The notes beneath the pieces are model-generated. The model saw only the letters and a list, made by a program, of their open reading frames with translations, was not told where the DNA came from and made no database searches. Shown here in pieces: positions 14,769-15,099 of a stretch of DNA of 15,099 nt. The stretch is from CAYLJO01 sp964383905 (GTDB taxonomy: Bacteria > Acidobacteriota > Blastocatellia > Pyrinomonadales > Pyrinomonadaceae): contig CAYLJO010000159.1 in the NCBI GenBank assembly GCA_964383905.1, positions 1-15,099 on the forward strand. Reading direction: 5' to 3'. Position 1 is the stretch's first letter. Each line of letters begins with the position of its first letter. Made by a program: the position numbers and the translations under genes.

Positions 14769-15099
14769 GAGCCGGTTTAGCCCTCTGATCATTCGCTGGC
14801 GCTGGACGATCGACAGCGCGGAATTATGATCATGCGCTGGATGAATTAAAAAGGGCAAACGAGGCTTTGGAAAAAAGGGATAAGAGGATCGGCCAGCTAA
14901 GCGCCATTAATGCGGAGCTAACTGTTGAAGTAAACAGGTTAAGAGGCCAAACTGGCAGTCGGGCGATATGGGAACAGGATGTTTTATCAATGGAAGTGAG
15001 GCCAGATTCAATTAATAAAGAGGCTGGATTTAATACGACGAGAGCTAGTGGGTCATTTGACAACTGAATAGCCATTATCGCTGACCATAGTTTACACTC
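14769..15099. other. 3' end of window, little annotated content
   Basis: Apart from the coiled-coil frame I see no gene, RNA or repeat in this stretch. The final 32 bases after the stop at 15067 carry no recognisable signal. Confidence 0.4.
14867..15067 (+). CDS. Short coiled-coil reading frame, possible gene remnant
   Basis: The open frame extends back to a stop at 14786-14788 but has no ATG before the coiled coil; TTG at 14867 is the first plausible start, with no clear ribosome site. The frame reads YDHALDELKRANEALEKRDK and continues as a strongly heptad-like helix to about 14950, then a polar tail ending SGSFDN. The segment is visibly AT-richer than the genes before it. Such helices occur as linkers in sensor proteins or in transposase N-termini, so this may be a broken remnant or a small unrecognised gene. 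No domain identifies it. Confidence 0.35.
   Translation: MEKRDKRIGQLSAINAELTVEVNRLRGQTGSRAIWEQDVLSMEVRPDSINKEAGFNTTRASGSFDN

Overview
The window reads as a chromosomal segment of a Gram-negative bacterium, most likely an Acidobacteriota member close to Blastocatellia/Pyrinomonadales. This is inference. Two genes (lpxC, kdsD) belong to lipid A and Kdo synthesis, so an outer membrane is expected. DNA is moderately GC-rich, the tRNA does not encode CCA, and eukaryote-like Ser/Thr kinases fused to zinc ribbons are typical of that phylum. No phage or insertion sequence is evident.

Layout. 33-4700 (minus): DNA polymerase I (polA), then a two-TM PAS histidine kinase on the same strand, separated only by a small tandem/inverted repeat that abuts the kinase start codon. 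4701-5109: a long divergent spacer holding a near-consensus promoter that would make polA mRNA leaderless. 5110-6051 (plus): lpxC. 6254-7009 (minus): an unrecognised exported protein. 7172-8155 (minus): kdsD. 8367-8990 (plus): a DUF47/PhoU-like protein without its usual phosphate-transporter partner. 9237-9800 (plus): a PD-(D/E)XK protein of the I-Ssp6803I homing-endonuclease family, whose reading frame runs antisense through an intact tRNA-Arg(CCG) gene. 9975-10427 (plus): a hemerythrin-like protein followed by a long hairpin. 10566-14739 (plus): three signalling genes, namely a Ser/Thr kinase with an N-terminal zinc ribbon, a PEGA-like domain and three C-terminal zinc ribbons; a membrane protein with the same N-terminal zinc-ribbon type and an outer jelly-roll domain; and an FHA/zinc-binding/Ser/Thr kinase. 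The last 360 bases hold an AT-richer coiled-coil reading frame that may be a remnant.

How they fit. polA, lpxC, kdsD and the tRNA are housekeeping. The part most likely to be little described is the 10566-14739 cluster: two kinases and a one-pass membrane protein linked by shared zinc-ribbon modules, suggesting a phosphorylation circuit in which the membrane protein senses outside and the FHA kinase docks phosphothreonine. The second point of interest is the endonuclease/tRNA overlap, a possible minimal selfish element at a tRNA 3' end, with a perfect palindrome in the spacer of the putative tRNA promoter. Functions of both are inferred from domain architecture only.
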